A stretch of 64,000 bases of DNA from CAXXOK01 sp963675365 (GTDB lineage: Bacteria > Bacillota > Clostridia > Christensenellales > Aristaeellaceae). The notes below the pieces were generated by a model. The model searched no databases and was not told the origin of the DNA. It worked only from the letters and a program-made list of their open reading frames with translations. The position numbers were made by a program, and so were the translations under genes. This document shows, one piece after another, positions 8,530 to 17,888 of the stretch. Within the stretch, counting starts at the first letter, position 1, and each line of letters begins with the position of its first letter. The stretch covers positions 496,001-560,000 of the forward strand of contig CAXXVA010000001.1 of the NCBI GenBank assembly GCA_963675365.2, read 5' to 3'.

Positions 8530-9836
8530 GCGATCACCCCCGAAAGATCATAGGCGTCCGCGCCGGTGATGTGCACCGCCGCGAAGGTGCCGGGCGAAAG
8601 TCCATCGGCGCCGCTGATACGGCAGACGCCGTCGGCGTCCGGGGCCTCGCGCGACGTACGGCCGATAGCCGTACCGTCGTCCGATACTTCCTCAATCAGC
8701 ACGGTTTCGGTCGTCCCCACGCGAAGCTGGTTCCGTGACAGGGAAATCCCCTGCTGCAGGGTCATCAGCGCGTCGAGCCGCGCCTGCTTGACCTCCTGGG
8801 GAACCTGGTCCCGCATCAGCGCGGCGGGGGTATCGTCCTCCGGGGAGAAGGTGAACGCGCCAAGGCGGTCAAACCGCATCTCCCTGACGAAGGACAGAAG
8901 CGTTTCAAACTGCGCGTCCGTTTCGCCGGGAAACCCGACGATCATGGTCGTGCGCAGCGTAAAGCCCATGTCCCGCGCCTTCAGTAAAAACGCCTTGACG
9001 GTTTCAATATCCCCGCGCCGGTTCATACGCCGGAGGATTTCAGGATCGGCGTGCTGGAGGGGCAAATCGATATACTTGCAGATGTTCTCGTGCGCCGCCA
9101 TGACCTCGAGCAGGCGTTCGTCCACCTCGTCGGGGTAGCAGTACAGCACGCGCAGCCAGCGCACGCCGGGGATTTCCGCCGCCTTGTCTAAAAGCTCCGG
9201 CAGCAGGCTTCTGCCCTCTCTGTCCGCGCCGAAGCGGGAGGTGTCCTGCGCGATCAGAATGTGCTCGGCTACGCCTGCGTCGGCCAAAGTCCTGATTTCC
9301 GCCAGCACGTCGTCCGTCGTGCGGGAACGGAAGCCGCCCCGGATCAGCGGAATGGCGCAGTAGGCACAGCGGTTATCGCAGCCGTCGGCGATGCGGATGT
9401 AGGCCATATACGGCGGCGTGGTGAGCACGCGTTCGCCGGACAGGATATGATAGTCGTCGGCACAGTAGGACACGCGCTTGCCCCCGAGCGCCTCGCGGAT
9501 GGCCTCGGGCAGACGCTCGTACTGGTTGACTCCCATGATGAGGTCGAGCTCCGGCATCTCCCTGAGCAATTCCTGCTCATAGCGCTGGGTGAGACAGCCG
9601 GTGGCGACCAGCACCTTCAGCCTGCCCTTATCCTTATACTGCGACAGGGATAAAATCGTGTCGATGCTCTCTTCCTTGGCGGGTTCGATGAAACCGCAGG
9701 TATTGACGATCAGCACGTCCGCCTCCCGCTCGTCGGCGGTCAGCGTGAAGCCGTTCTTCACGAGGATATTCAGCATCTGTTCCGTATCCACGCGGTTTTT
9801 GGCGCATCCAAGCGACACGGCCGCAACTTTGATCAT
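8526..9836 (-). CDS. rimO: Ribosomal protein S12 methylthiotransferase RimO
   Basis: Radical-SAM enzyme that methylthiolates the conserved aspartate of ribosomal protein S12. 436 residues: N-terminal MTTase domain with cysteines in SLGCAKNRVD, NTCGF and TGCLTQRY for the auxiliary cluster; the radical SAM motif CDNRCAYC; a C-terminal TRAM domain. The motif IPLIRGGFRSR and the overall length fit RimO better than MiaB. ATG 9836 has AGAGGA 7 bases upstream. First gene of the minus-strand block that runs through recA. Confidence 0.95.
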   Translation of the reverse strand: MIKVAAVSLGCAKNRVDTEQMLNILVKNGFTLTADEREADVLIVNTCGFIEPAKEESIDTILSLSQYKDKGRLKVLVATGCLTQRYEQELLREMPELDLIMGVNQYERLPEAIREALGGKRVSYCADDYHILSGERVLTTPPYMAYIRIADGCDNRCAYCAIPLIRGGFRSRTTDDVLAEIRTLADAGVAEHILIAQDTSRFGADREGRSLLPELLDKAAEIPGVRWLRVLYCYPDEVDERLLEVMAAHENICKYIDLPLQHADPEILRRMNRRGDIETVKAFLLKARDMGFTLRTTMIVGFPGETDAQFETLLSFVREMRFDRLGAFTFSPEDDTPAALMRDQVPQEVKQARLDALMTLQQGISLSRNQLRVGTTETVLIEEVSDDGTAIGRTSREAPDADGVCRISGADGLSPGTFAAVHITGADAYDLSGVIA

Positions 9837-9888
9837 ATCGTTCCTCTCGCCCCCCGGTACGGCTCATTATACCATATCTTGTACCCGC

Positions 9889-9925
9889 TTGGGAAGCATA
9901 AACAGAACAAAAGTTCGCTTTTCTG
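9889..9925 (-). terminator. Possible hairpin terminator after rluD
   Basis: Imperfect hairpin with arms AACAGA.CAAAAG and CTTTT.CTGTT around a UUCG/CGAA loop immediately after the rluD stop. The following T-rich stretch is short, so this is only a candidate. Confidence 0.35.
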
Positions 9926-10828
9926 TTATGCCTGCGGCAGGCGCAGTTTGCGGAGCGTTTCCGTGAATTCTTCGGGCGGCGGAGCCGTGAATTCCATGCG
10001 TTCGCCGGTTCTGGGATGGGTAAACGCGAGGGTGTGGGCGTGCAGCATCAGGCGCGGCGCTTTGACCCCGCCCTTGAGACCGTACACCGGGTCGCCCGCT
10101 ACCGGGTGATGGATGTGCCGCATATGCACGCGGATCTGGTGCGTGCGGCCGGTTAAAATCCGCACGTCCAGCAGCGTCGCCTGTTTGAGCACCTCCAGCA
10201 CCGTCCATTCCGTCTGCGAGGGTCTGCCGTCCTGCGTGACCGCCATCTGCTTGCGGTCGCGTTTGCTCCGCCCGATGGGCTGATCGATCAACCCTTCTGG
10301 CTCTTTGAACACGCCTTCGACCACCGCCAGGTAATGCTTTTCCACGCTGCGGTCCTTGAGCTGTTTGGACAGCGCCAGATGCGCTTTGTCGTTCTTGGCA
10401 ACCAGCAAAATTCCGCTGGTGTCCTTATCGAGCCGGTGCACGATGCCCGGGCGCTGCACCCCGCCGATGCCGGACAACCCGTCCAGCGCGTACAGCAGCG
10501 CGTTGACCAGCGTGCCCGTATTGTTGCCGCCCGCCGGATGGGTAACCATGCCGCAGGGCTTGTCCACCACGGCGATATCCTGATCCTGATAGAGGATGGA
10601 AATGGGGATATTCTCTTTTTCCGCCTTGTCGGGTTTCGGCTCCGGGATGGTCACCTCGACGACGTCTCCCGTATTTACAGCTGTACCCGCTTTGCGCGCT
10701 TCCCTGCCGCCGACCAGGCACAATCCCGCCGCGATCCACTTCGCCGCCTGCGAACGCGTAACCTGGCAGCCGTCGGCTACCAGCACGTCCAGCCGCGCGG
10801 GCTTTTCAGCCGTCAGGGTTTTGATCAT
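9926..10828 (-). CDS. rluD: RluA/RluD-family 23S rRNA pseudouridine synthase
   Basis: Isomerises uridine to pseudouridine in rRNA. 300 residues: N-terminal S4-like domain (about 1-75, SRSQAAKWI-like with a basic RNA-binding surface), then the catalytic domain with HRLDKDTSG carrying the catalytic Asp, GRTHQIRVH and HALTLAF-like C-terminal strand. Location directly downstream of lspA, overlapping it by 23 bases, matches the firmicute lspA-rluD (ylyB) arrangement. GGAGG lies 9 bases upstream of ATG 10828. A second member of the family is at 19853-20737; the exact target uridines cannot be read from sequence. Confidence 0.93.
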   Translation of the reverse strand: MIKTLTAEKPARLDVLVADGCQVTRSQAAKWIAAGLCLVGGREARKAGTAVNTGDVVEVTIPEPKPDKAEKENIPISILYQDQDIAVVDKPCGMVTHPAGGNNTGTLVNALLYALDGLSGIGGVQRPGIVHRLDKDTSGILLVAKNDKAHLALSKQLKDRSVEKHYLAVVEGVFKEPEGLIDQPIGRSKRDRKQMAVTQDGRPSQTEWTVLEVLKQATLLDVRILTGRTHQIRVHMRHIHHPVAGDPVYGLKGGVKAPRLMLHAHTLAFTHPRTGERMEFTAPPPEEFTETLRKLRLPQA

Positions 10829-11300
10829 GATCGTGTCCCTCCGCCTGTTTGGACTGCCAGTCCTTAGGCCGGAAAATCAGGCTGATGCCGGTCAGCACCG
10901 CGCCCAACGTAATGGCGATATCCGCCAGGTTGCAGATGAAAAACGGCAGCCACGGGAAATAAATCATATCCACCACGTAGCCTAAAAACACCCGGTCGAT
11001 AAAATTGGCCGCGAATCCGCCGAAGATCAGCGCCGCGGCGACCCGCATAAAACGCGACAGGTTGTACCGGCGCAGCAGCACGACCCCCGCAGCGATCGCG
11101 ACCAGCGGGAGGATGATTCCCGCGATCGTATACCCCGATAAAATTCCCAGCGCCATGCCCGTATTGTGCGTATAGCGCAGCTCCAAAAGCCCGCCGAGCC
11201 AAACGATACGCTCGCCGAGCGTCATATACTGCTGGGCTAGCAGCTTGGCGGCGCGATCGGCCAAAACCACGAGCGCCGAAATGATCCAAAATCCCGTCAT
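10806..11300 (-). CDS. lspA: Lipoprotein signal peptidase
   Basis: Aspartic membrane protease that cleaves signal peptides of lipid-modified prolipoproteins. 164 residues with four hydrophobic segments; the two catalytic aspartates are in ANFIDRVF and CNLADIAI, and the conserved NTGMALGIL box is present. ATG 11300 lies after GGGGAGG with a short 4-base spacing; the open frame upstream to 11375 lacks support. The last 23 bases overlap rluD. Its presence shows that the cell makes lipoproteins, although the sugar-binding proteins in this window have no lipobox. Confidence 0.94.
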   Translation of the reverse strand: MTGFWIISALVVLADRAAKLLAQQYMTLGERIVWLGGLLELRYTHNTGMALGILSGYTIAGIILPLVAIAAGVVLLRRYNLSRFMRVAAALIFGGFAANFIDRVFLGYVVDMIYFPWLPFFICNLADIAITLGAVLTGISLIFRPKDWQSKQAEGHDHDQNPDG

Positions 11301-11425
11301 ATATCCTCCCCGGAATATAAATTCCTTCCCGGTCATTATAGCATATCCCAAGGCATGGGCGCAGTTGTATTCCACCCGCTTCCTGTGATAGGATGGGGGC
11401 AGTATTTTGGAATCGGAGGCGCGGC

Positions 11426-13024
11426 ATGCTCAGACTGCATCAGGTCAGGCTCACGCTGGACAACGCGGCGGACGGACAGCCGGACGTCCGCGCCCTGGCG
11501 GCGGCGCGCCTTAAACTGCCGATTGATGACATTCGCTCCGCGCGCATCGCGCGCCGCAGCGTGGACGCACGCGACAAGCGCGACGTGTGTTTCATGCTTT
11601 CGCTGGATGTAAAACTCAGTTCCGGCAAAGCGGAACAGGTAATGGCGAAGCGTTTTAAGCCCAACCAGGCCGCGCTGATCGACGCGCCGGACGAACGCGA
11701 TGTGTTTTCGCTGCCGGTTACACCCTATCCAAAGGGCAAACCGCGTCCGGTAGTCATCGGTGCGGGCCCGGCGGGGTTGTTCTGCGCGCTGGGGCTTGCC
11801 GTACGCGGGGCAAAACCCATCGTACTGGAGCGCGGCAAGCGCGTGAACGAGCGCACGGCGGACGTTGCCGCACTGATGCGCGAGAGCAAGCTGGACCCCG
11901 AAAGCAACGTGCTGTTCGGCGAGGGCGGCGCGGGCGCGTTCAGCGACGGCAAGCTGACCTGCGGCCTGAACGATCCGCTGATCCGTACGATCCTGCGTAC
12001 GCTCACGGTCTGCGGCGCTCCGGAGGAAATCTTATACGACGCCAAACCGCACATCGGCACCGATCTTCTGCGCGGCGTGCTGAAAGCCCTGCGCGGGAAG
12101 CTTTTATCGCTGGGTACGGAAGTCCTGTTTGAACGCAAGGCAACAGGCTTGACCATCGAAAACGGCAGCGTGACCGCCGTGGACACCGGGGCGGAGCGCT
12201 TTGAGACCGACGCCGTGTACCTGGCCGCCGGTCACAGCGCGCGCGACGTGTACGCGTGGCTGGATCAGCTCGGCGTCCCGCTCGCGGCCAAGCCCTTCGC
12301 CGTGGGCGTGCGCATCGAGCACCCGCAGGCGCTGATTAACAAAGCGCAGTACGGAAACTTTGCGGACCACCCCGCCCTGCCGCCCGCGGACTACAAATTA
12401 AACGCGAAAACGCCCGACGGGCGCGGCGTATATACCTTCTGCATGTGTCCCGGCGGCGAAGTGATGAACGCCTCAAGCGAGGAAGGCCGCCTGAACCTAA
12501 ACGGCATGAGCGCACATGCGCGCGACGGAGAGAACGCCAATGCCGCGCTTCTGGTGGGCGTTCGCCCGGACGATTTCGGCGGCCCGCTGGACGGGATCGC
12601 ATTCCAGCGCCGCATCGAGGAAGCGGCGTATGCGATCGCCGGGTACAGCGCTCCCTGCCAGCGCGTGGAAGATTTTCTATCGGGTAAGCCGGGCAAACGT
12701 TTCGGTACGGTACAGCCCAGCTATTTGCCCGGCGCCGTTCCGGCCGATATTGCGGGTATCTTCCCCGCGTTTGTGAACGAAAATCTGCGCTATGCGCTGC
12801 CGGCGCTTGGCAAAAGCCTGCGGGGCTTCGACCTGCCGGACGCGCTGTTATCCGCGCCGGAAACGCGCTCGTCCTCCCCGGTGCGTATTCTGCGCGACGA
12901 GCACAGGGAAAGCGCCTTGCGCGGTCTTTACCCCCTTGGCGAGGGCGCGGGTTACGCGGGCGGGATCATCTCCTCGGCGCTGGACGGATTGAAAGCTGCA
13001 TTGGATGAAAGGACAAGCAAATGA
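11426..13024 (+). CDS. NAD(P)/FAD-dependent oxidoreductase, COG2509 type
   Basis: Predicted soluble flavoprotein of unknown substrate. 532 residues: an N-terminal ferredoxin-like/RNA-binding-like module (about 1-90), a Rossmann FAD-binding site GAGPAGL with a downstream ERG acidic end, the family box LFGEGGAGAFSDGKL, and a C-terminal GEGAGYAGGI that closes the FAD fold. This matches the uncharacterised FAD-dependent dehydrogenase family widespread in Firmicutes. ATG 11426 has GGAGG 6 bases upstream; the in-frame start at 11393 is not supported. Its stop overlaps the HAD phosphatase start by 4 bases (ATGA), so the two are translated together. Confidence 0.88.
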   Translation: MLRLHQVRLTLDNAADGQPDVRALAAARLKLPIDDIRSARIARRSVDARDKRDVCFMLSLDVKLSSGKAEQVMAKRFKPNQAALIDAPDERDVFSLPVTPYPKGKPRPVVIGAGPAGLFCALGLAVRGAKPIVLERGKRVNERTADVAALMRESKLDPESNVLFGEGGAGAFSDGKLTCGLNDPLIRTILRTLTVCGAPEEILYDAKPHIGTDLLRGVLKALRGKLLSLGTEVLFERKATGLTIENGSVTAVDTGAERFETDAVYLAAGHSARDVYAWLDQLGVPLAAKPFAVGVRIEHPQALINKAQYGNFADHPALPPADYKLNAKTPDGRGVYTFCMCPGGEVMNASSEEGRLNLNGMSAHARDGENANAALLVGVRPDDFGGPLDGIAFQRRIEEAAYAIAGYSAPCQRVEDFLSGKPGKRFGTVQPSYLPGAVPADIAGIFPAFVNENLRYALPALGKSLRGFDLPDALLSAPETRSSSPVRILRDEHRESALRGLYPLGEGAGYAGGIISSALDGLKAALDERTSK

Positions 13025-13689
13025 TCAAAGCGGTATTGTTCGACATGGACGGGGTTTTATTCGACACCGAACGGATGTACCTGGACAGGCTCTTCGGTTT
13101 GATGCGGGAGCGCGGGTACGAAATGACGCGGGAATTTTTTATCGGAACGCTGGGCGTACCCGTCAGCGCTTGCCGGGAGATGTATTTTCAGACCTACGGG
13201 AATGATTTCCCGTACGAAGAGGTTTACCACCGCCTGTTCGACGATGTGCGGATCCATGTGAAACAGCACGGAACGCCGCTTAAACCCGGCGTTATGGAGT
13301 GCTTCCGCGCGCTCAAAGCCCGCGGGCTGAACATGGCGCTGGCCACCAGCGCTCCGCGCTTTGCCGTGGACGAGTTCTTCCTTTCCCAGCCGGAGCTTGA
13401 CCGGATGTTTTGCGGCAAGGTCTGCGGCGACGAGGTCACGCACGGTAAGCCCGACCCGGAGATCTTTCAAAAAGCCGCCAAACTGACCGGCTTCGATCCC
13501 GCCGAGTGCCTGGGCGTGGAAGACTCGCCCAGTGGCCTGAAAGCCATCCGCGCCTCCGGCGCCTACGCGGTGATGATCCCCGACCTGCTCCCCTACACCG
13601 ACGATTTGAAGCCGTATGCAGATAAAGTTTTAAAACGTATCGATGAACTTCCACAGATAATCTACGGTTTGAATAACAACGAAAGGTAA
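13021..13689 (+). CDS. HAD-superfamily phosphatase / beta-phosphoglucomutase-like
   Basis: Haloacid dehalogenase-type hydrolase of 222 residues with a cap domain. Motif I DMDGVLFDTE contains both aspartates; motif II is the Ser/Thr in LATSAP; motif III Lys is in THGKPDPE; motif IV is GVEDSPSGL. This pattern is shared by phosphoglycolate phosphatases, sugar-phosphate phosphatases and beta-phosphoglucomutases, and the substrate cannot be told apart here. Its ATG overlaps the stop of the FAD protein, an unusual pairing. The final codons run into a repeat element that begins at 13685. Confidence 0.88.
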   Translation: MIKAVLFDMDGVLFDTERMYLDRLFGLMRERGYEMTREFFIGTLGVPVSACREMYFQTYGNDFPYEEVYHRLFDDVRIHVKQHGTPLKPGVMECFRALKARGLNMALATSAPRFAVDEFFLSQPELDRMFCGKVCGDEVTHGKPDPEIFQKAAKLTGFDPAECLGVEDSPSGLKAIRASGAYAVMIPDLLPYTDDLKPYADKVLKRIDELPQIIYGLNNNER

Positions 13690-13854
13690 ACGAAGAGTCA
13701 AGAACACGCATGATGATGCCGTGTTGATTTTTCGTCAAATTGTACATGCGGGCGACGATGTAGCAGCAGCGCTACGTCGAGGAGCCCGCTTGTGCGAGAT
13801 GGCGGAAAAGCGACCGGCAGGGTGCGTGAGATTGATTCTTCGTTTGCCTTTACC
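13685..13854 (+). repeat. MITE-like dispersed repeat, copy 1
   Basis: About 170 bases with terminal inverted repeats: left end GGTAAACGAAGAGTC, right end GATTCTTCGTTTGCC followed by TTTACC. The core includes a palindromic GTAGCAGCGCTAC and CGTCGAGGAGC. A diverged inverted copy lies at 28120-28280. One frame stays open through the core in both copies, but substitutions occur about equally in all codon positions, which argues against protein selection. It supplies the stop codon of the HAD gene. No transposase is nearby. Confidence 0.75.
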
Positions 13855-14396
13855 TAATCATCTAGCTTTTCCTTAATCTGTATACTTCGAATCCGCCACT
13901 GGTCGTCTTCCTTGACCAGCGTAGCCGAATACAGCGCGGCCTGCCAGCGCGGCGGGCTTTCATAGGTATCCTCGCCGTAAAGACGGATGGCCGTTTCCTC
14001 GTACTGGCGGTTGATGCGGCCGTCGATGCGCGGTATGCGCTCAATAAACTCTGCCTTGGCGGTTGTCTCCCACGGCCAGCACCACATCCAGGTCAATTGC
14101 AGCCGGTGGTCGATGCCGCGAACGGTATAGATCGTATAGGGGCTTTCGCCTTCCAGCGCCTTGACAAGATTTTCATCGCGCTGCAGGAAGCTGGTCTGGA
14201 AAAACTTCGAAAGCTCCGTCGCGTCGTCCCCCATCATGATCACCTGGGCGCGCTTTGCCATACCGTCCTTCAACACAACGGATATATTGGTGGCGTTCAT
14301 GGCATAGTAAAACGTTACCACGGCAAAGCCTAAAAGCGCCAGCAGAATCAGCAGGCGCGTCGCCAGATACCAAACGAAGCGGCGCAGTTTAGTCAC
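13854..14396 (-). CDS. Hypothetical membrane-anchored protein
   Basis: Family not recognised. 180 residues with one N-terminal membrane segment (about 10-33, LLILLALLGFAVVTFYYAM) preceded by basic residues, so the rest should face outside. The exterior part has a motif DDATELSKFFQTSF and a C-terminal beta-rich segment (WQAALYSATLVKEDDQWRIRSIQI) like NTF2-like or SnoaL-like folds, but this is a guess. The start is GTG 14396, inside the end of apgM (8-base overlap), with GAGAGG about 10 bases upstream; translational coupling is likely. It ends at the edge of the repeat element. Confidence 0.72.
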   Translation of the reverse strand: MTKLRRFVWYLATRLLILLALLGFAVVTFYYAMNATNISVVLKDGMAKRAQVIMMGDDATELSKFFQTSFLQRDENLVKALEGESPYTIYTVRGIDHRLQLTWMWCWPWETTAKAEFIERIPRIDGRINRQYEETAIRLYGEDTYESPPRWQAALYSATLVKEDDQWRIRSIQIKEKLDD

Positions 14397-15639
14397 CTGA
14401 AAACAACCTCTCCAAAAGCTTCGAACCGTCGTTTAGAAGCGGCGTATCCGCCGCCGCGGCCTCCGAATACTTGCGGGGTTTGCCGGGTTTGCGGCTGTCG
14501 TAAATCGCGTATGGCACGGGGCTTCCGTCGTGCCCGCGCGTGGTTAAAAGCGTGGGATGGTCGGGCAGGATCAGCATGCGGTAGTCCTCCCCGCGCTTGT
14601 CCATAGCCTGAAGAAGCGGTTTCATCACCAGATCGTTGACGTTCTGGATCGCCCGCATCTTCTTAATCATATCGCCCGCGTGGGCCATTTCGTCGGGCGC
14701 TTCGACGTGCACGGCGGCAAATTCGTCCCCGCCGTTCAGGGCTTCCACAACCGCGTCCACTTTGCCCTGGTAGTTGGTATCCAGGTCTCCGTTTGCGCCT
14801 TTGACGCGCGGGGTTTTCAGCCCCGCAAGCGTTGCGATGCCCCACACCAGCGGCACAGCGCTGATCACAGACCCGGTTTTATGGTATTTTTCCTCAAAGC
14901 TGTCCAACCGCATCGCGGTCGCCGCGCCCCAGGGCCAGATCATATTGGCGGGCAATAACCCCTGCTCCCTGCGCGCGAGGTTGATCGGATGATCTTTCAG
15001 CACCTCGTAGCTTACCAGCATCAGGTCCTTGATCGCCGCGCACATCGCCTGTGCGGCAGGATCATCGCCCGTGCAGGCGGGCAGATGGTTTTGGATTGTC
15101 TGTCCCAGAATATTATGCGGCTCGGTCAGGTGTACGGACGCGAGATCGACCGCTCCGGTCTTGATAACGCCGATGTGGCGGAAGGTGTCGGTGATATGGA
15201 TATCCAGCCTGGCGTCCTTCATTTTATAGGCAAACGGCGACGGTATGGACGTCAGATCACGCATCAGGGTTTCGGCGTTCTTACCGTGGATTCCCCCGCC
15301 GTTGTGGCTTAGGATCACGAGCTTTCCGTCCCGCTCCTCCACGGCGCAGAGGTTGACGCGCAGGCTGACGCTGCCCTCAGGCACCGCGACGCCGATACCT
15401 GCCGCTTCCAGGGCGCTGCGCCCGGTGTAGCAGGTGCGCGGGTCGTTGCCGAAGATCGAGAGGATGGCCGTATCGCTGCCCGGCACCATGCTCTCCGGCA
15501 CGGTGCGCACGCGGCCGTATATGCTGCCCGCCGCGCGGTCAAACGCGTCCAGCGTCAGCGCGTCCAAAGGCGTTTTCCCATCCAGTTGCTCTAGCGGAAC
15601 GTCCGCCATGCCGTCCCCGATCACCAATACGTATTTCAT
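14389..15639 (-). CDS. apgM: Cofactor-independent phosphoglycerate mutase, archaeal ApgM type
   Basis: Alkaline-phosphatase-superfamily enzyme that interconverts 3- and 2-phosphoglycerate. 416 residues. Metal site start DGMAD at residues 9-13, catalytic Ser in PGSDTAIL, and late metal ligands in HVEAPDEMAHAG and LPDHPTLLTTRGH. The short form without the GpmI insertion, plus the YTGRSALEAAG box, identify the ApgM family. A glycolytic or alternative phosphonopyruvate-decarboxylase-like role cannot be excluded. It is followed by the overlapping membrane-protein gene. Confidence 0.9.
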   Translation of the reverse strand: MKYVLVIGDGMADVPLEQLDGKTPLDALTLDAFDRAAGSIYGRVRTVPESMVPGSDTAILSIFGNDPRTCYTGRSALEAAGIGVAVPEGSVSLRVNLCAVEERDGKLVILSHNGGGIHGKNAETLMRDLTSIPSPFAYKMKDARLDIHITDTFRHIGVIKTGAVDLASVHLTEPHNILGQTIQNHLPACTGDDPAAQAMCAAIKDLMLVSYEVLKDHPINLARREQGLLPANMIWPWGAATAMRLDSFEEKYHKTGSVISAVPLVWGIATLAGLKTPRVKGANGDLDTNYQGKVDAVVEALNGGDEFAAVHVEAPDEMAHAGDMIKKMRAIQNVNDLVMKPLLQAMDKRGEDYRMLILPDHPTLLTTRGHDGSPVPYAIYDSRKPGKPRKYSEAAAADTPLLNDGSKLLERLFSGD

Positions 15640-15746
15640 GCGTGCTCTCCCTTATCATGATCGGGTATAAGTATAGCGCGGAAAGCCCCGATTATCAAGA
15701 AGTACAGCGTGCGCGGCATCCTTGTTTACAGGATGGACAGCGCGCG

Positions 15747-15775
15747 TTGCCGCATTGGTATTCATTGTATATAAT
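15747..15775 (+). promoter_or_regulatory. Probable promoter of the TolB-like protein gene
   Basis: TTGCCG (15747-15752), 17-base spacer, perfect TATAAT (15770-15775), 31 bases upstream of the ATG at 15807. Confidence 0.6.
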
Positions 15776-15806
15776 AATGTCAGGATTTCTCCCTGGAGGC
15801 TTGCAA

Positions 15807-16742
15807 ATGAAAACAATTGATGCGACGCATGCGTTGCAAAAAGGTTTTGCCATTTTACTGCTTGCGCTTGCCGTTTTTGCACTGCTTTCCGTATTCCCTG
15901 CCGTAGGCACGGCGGATGAACCCGCGTTTCCGGACGGCAGCGGCGGCGGGCTGATCGCGTTCTATTCGGGCCGCGGCGGAAATAACTCCATTTATCTCAT
16001 GAACGCGGACGGCACGGCGCAGACCCGCCTGACCGATGCATCCGCCGATGACAGCTGCCCCGCGATATCGCCCGACGGCCGGAGCATCGTGTTCCTCTCC
16101 GACCGGGGCGGCGCGCAGGATATCTACGTCATGGATTCAGACGGTCAAAACGTACGGCAGCTGACCGATACGCCCGAACCGAAGGAGCAGCCGTCGTGGG
16201 CAGGCGGTTCCGACATCCTGTTTGTCAAGGATTACGCGTCATATACCGAAATCTGGATCATGAATATAGACGGCACCGGGCAGACCCGGCTGACCGCCGG
16301 CGGGTACCGGGACGAACGGCCGACGCTATCCCCGGACGGGAGCACGATTCTGTTTATGTCCAACCGGGACGGCAATTATGAGATATATACGATGGACAGG
16401 GACGGCTCTAACCAGACAAGACTCACGTCGTCCCCGGAGCACAAGATTTTTCCCGTGTGGTCGCCGGACGGGGAACAAATCGCGTATTCCGTAAACTCCA
16501 TGGGCAACCGCCGCGCCGTAATCCACGTGATGAACGCGGACGGGAGCTCCGATACCGCGCTCACGGCCGCCGACGGCCGCAACGAAAACCCCTGCTGGTC
16601 TCCGGACGGCAGCCAAATCGTTTTTCAAAGCGAGCGGGACGGGAATTTTGAAATCTACTTCATGAACTTTGACGGCAGCGTTCAGACGCGCCTAACGAAC
16701 AGCCCGGGCTGGGACGGCTGGGCGTCGTGGGGCATCCGGTAG
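15807..16742 (+). CDS. Secreted TolB-like beta-propeller protein
   Basis: Exported protein of 311 residues: signal peptide about 1-35 (hydrophobic LLLALAVFALLSVF) followed by six PD40/TolB-type blades of about 40 residues. Each blade repeats the pattern I.F.S.R.G...IY.MN.DG...RLT....D..P..SPDG; all six are well conserved. Such propellers act as protein-protein or ligand platforms; TolB itself belongs to the Gram-negative Tol system, absent here. ATG 15807 is preceded by GGAGG with 7-base spacing. Monocistronic by position. Function unknown beyond the fold. Confidence 0.87.
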   Translation: MKTIDATHALQKGFAILLLALAVFALLSVFPAVGTADEPAFPDGSGGGLIAFYSGRGGNNSIYLMNADGTAQTRLTDASADDSCPAISPDGRSIVFLSDRGGAQDIYVMDSDGQNVRQLTDTPEPKEQPSWAGGSDILFVKDYASYTEIWIMNIDGTGQTRLTAGGYRDERPTLSPDGSTILFMSNRDGNYEIYTMDRDGSNQTRLTSSPEHKIFPVWSPDGEQIAYSVNSMGNRRAVIHVMNADGSSDTALTAADGRNENPCWSPDGSQIVFQSERDGNFEIYFMNFDGSVQTRLTNSPGWDGWASWGIR

Positions 16743-16751
16743 CGCCGATGG

Positions 16752-16781
16752 TTGGCATGATGATCTATTTTAGTGTATACT
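16752..16781 (+). promoter_or_regulatory. Probable promoter of murG
   Basis: TTGGCA (16752-16757), 18-base spacer, TATACT (16776-16781), 32 bases upstream of the murG ATG. Confidence 0.55.
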
Positions 16782-16813
16782 ATGCGCGATAGAACGCTAA
16801 AGGAGCGTGTGGA

Positions 16814-17887
16814 ATGAAACGTATCGTGCTGACCGGCGGGGGCACCGCCGGGCACGTTTCCCCGCACTTAGGCCTTATCCCGCGATTGAAACAGGCGGGA
16901 TACGAGCTGCATTATATCGGCAGAGCCTCGGGCATCGAGTTTGACATTATTCATGAAATCGACGGCATAGCATACCACGCCGTCAGCGCGGGCAAGCTTC
17001 GGCGCTATTTCAGCCTGACGAACGTTACCGACGTGTTCCGCGTGCTGCGCGGCATCTGGCAGTCGTACTGGCTGATCAGAAAGCTCAGGCCCGACGTGTG
17101 CTTTTCCAAGGGCGGGTTTGTGAGTATCCCCGTGGTGATCGCCGCGCACATGAACCATGTGCCCACCGTTTGCCATGAAAGCGATATGACCCCCGGGCTT
17201 GCCAACCGCATCGCCGCCCGCTTTGCCGATACCGTCGCCACCACCTTCCCCGAATGCGCCGCCTGCATTGGCGGCAAGGGCGTGATGACCGGCACGCCGC
17301 TGCGCGAGGACCTGTTTCAGGGCACCCGCGAACAAGGCCTCGGGCTCGCGGGGTTTGACGGCAACAAGCCCGTGCTGCTGGTCACCGGAGGCAGCCAGGG
17401 CGCGCAGGCGATCAACCAGGCCCTGCGCGGGTGCCTGGACCGGCTTTTACCCGATATGGACATTTTACATTTGTGCGGGAAGGGCAATTTGGACGCAAAC
17501 CTGAATGATAATAAAGGATACCGCCAGTTTGAATATCTGCAGGAAGAATGGCCTCACGCGCTTGCGGCGGCAGACCTTGTGCTAAGCCGGGCGGGCGCCA
17601 ATACCCTGAGCGAACTGCTGGCGCTGAAAAAACCCATGCTGCTCATCCCCTATCCGCTGTCCGCCAGCCGCGGCGACCAGATTAAAAACGCTGCCAGTTT
17701 TGAAAAACAAGGCTTCGCCCGGGTACTCCCGCAGGAAAAGATGACGCCCGATACGCTCCTGAAAGCGGTCAAAGAGCTGCTATCGGAGAAAGACGCCCTG
17801 CTGACCGCGATGAACAGCTGCGCCGTACAAAACGGCACCGACGCGGTATTCCAATTGATTGAAGACGTGCAGACAAGGAGAGATTGA
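16814..17887 (+). CDS. murG: UDP-N-acetylglucosamine--lipid-I GlcNAc transferase MurG
   Basis: Adds GlcNAc to lipid I on the inner membrane face to give lipid II. 357 residues, GT-B fold: N-terminal GGGTAGHVSPHL near residue 8, KGGFVSIP, then the C-terminal UDP-GlcNAc site with TGGSQGAQAIN, SRAGANTLSELLAL and the E in that segment. ATG 16814 has AAAGGAG upstream. It lies outside any division/cell-wall (dcw) cluster and is followed after one base by glmM, linking precursor supply and lipid II synthesis in one transcript. Confidence 0.95.
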   Translation: MKRIVLTGGGTAGHVSPHLGLIPRLKQAGYELHYIGRASGIEFDIIHEIDGIAYHAVSAGKLRRYFSLTNVTDVFRVLRGIWQSYWLIRKLRPDVCFSKGGFVSIPVVIAAHMNHVPTVCHESDMTPGLANRIAARFADTVATTFPECAACIGGKGVMTGTPLREDLFQGTREQGLGLAGFDGNKPVLLVTGGSQGAQAINQALRGCLDRLLPDMDILHLCGKGNLDANLNDNKGYRQFEYLQEEWPHALAAADLVLSRAGANTLSELLALKKPMLLIPYPLSASRGDQIKNAASFEKQGFARVLPQEKMTPDTLLKAVKELLSEKDALLTAMNSCAVQNGTDAVFQLIEDVQTRRD

Positions 17888-17888
17888 T

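Noticed and set aside
13685..13854. CRISPR repeat or tRNA-like element
   Set aside because: Only two copies exist, about 14.4 kb apart and inverted, with no spacers; folding does not give a tRNA.
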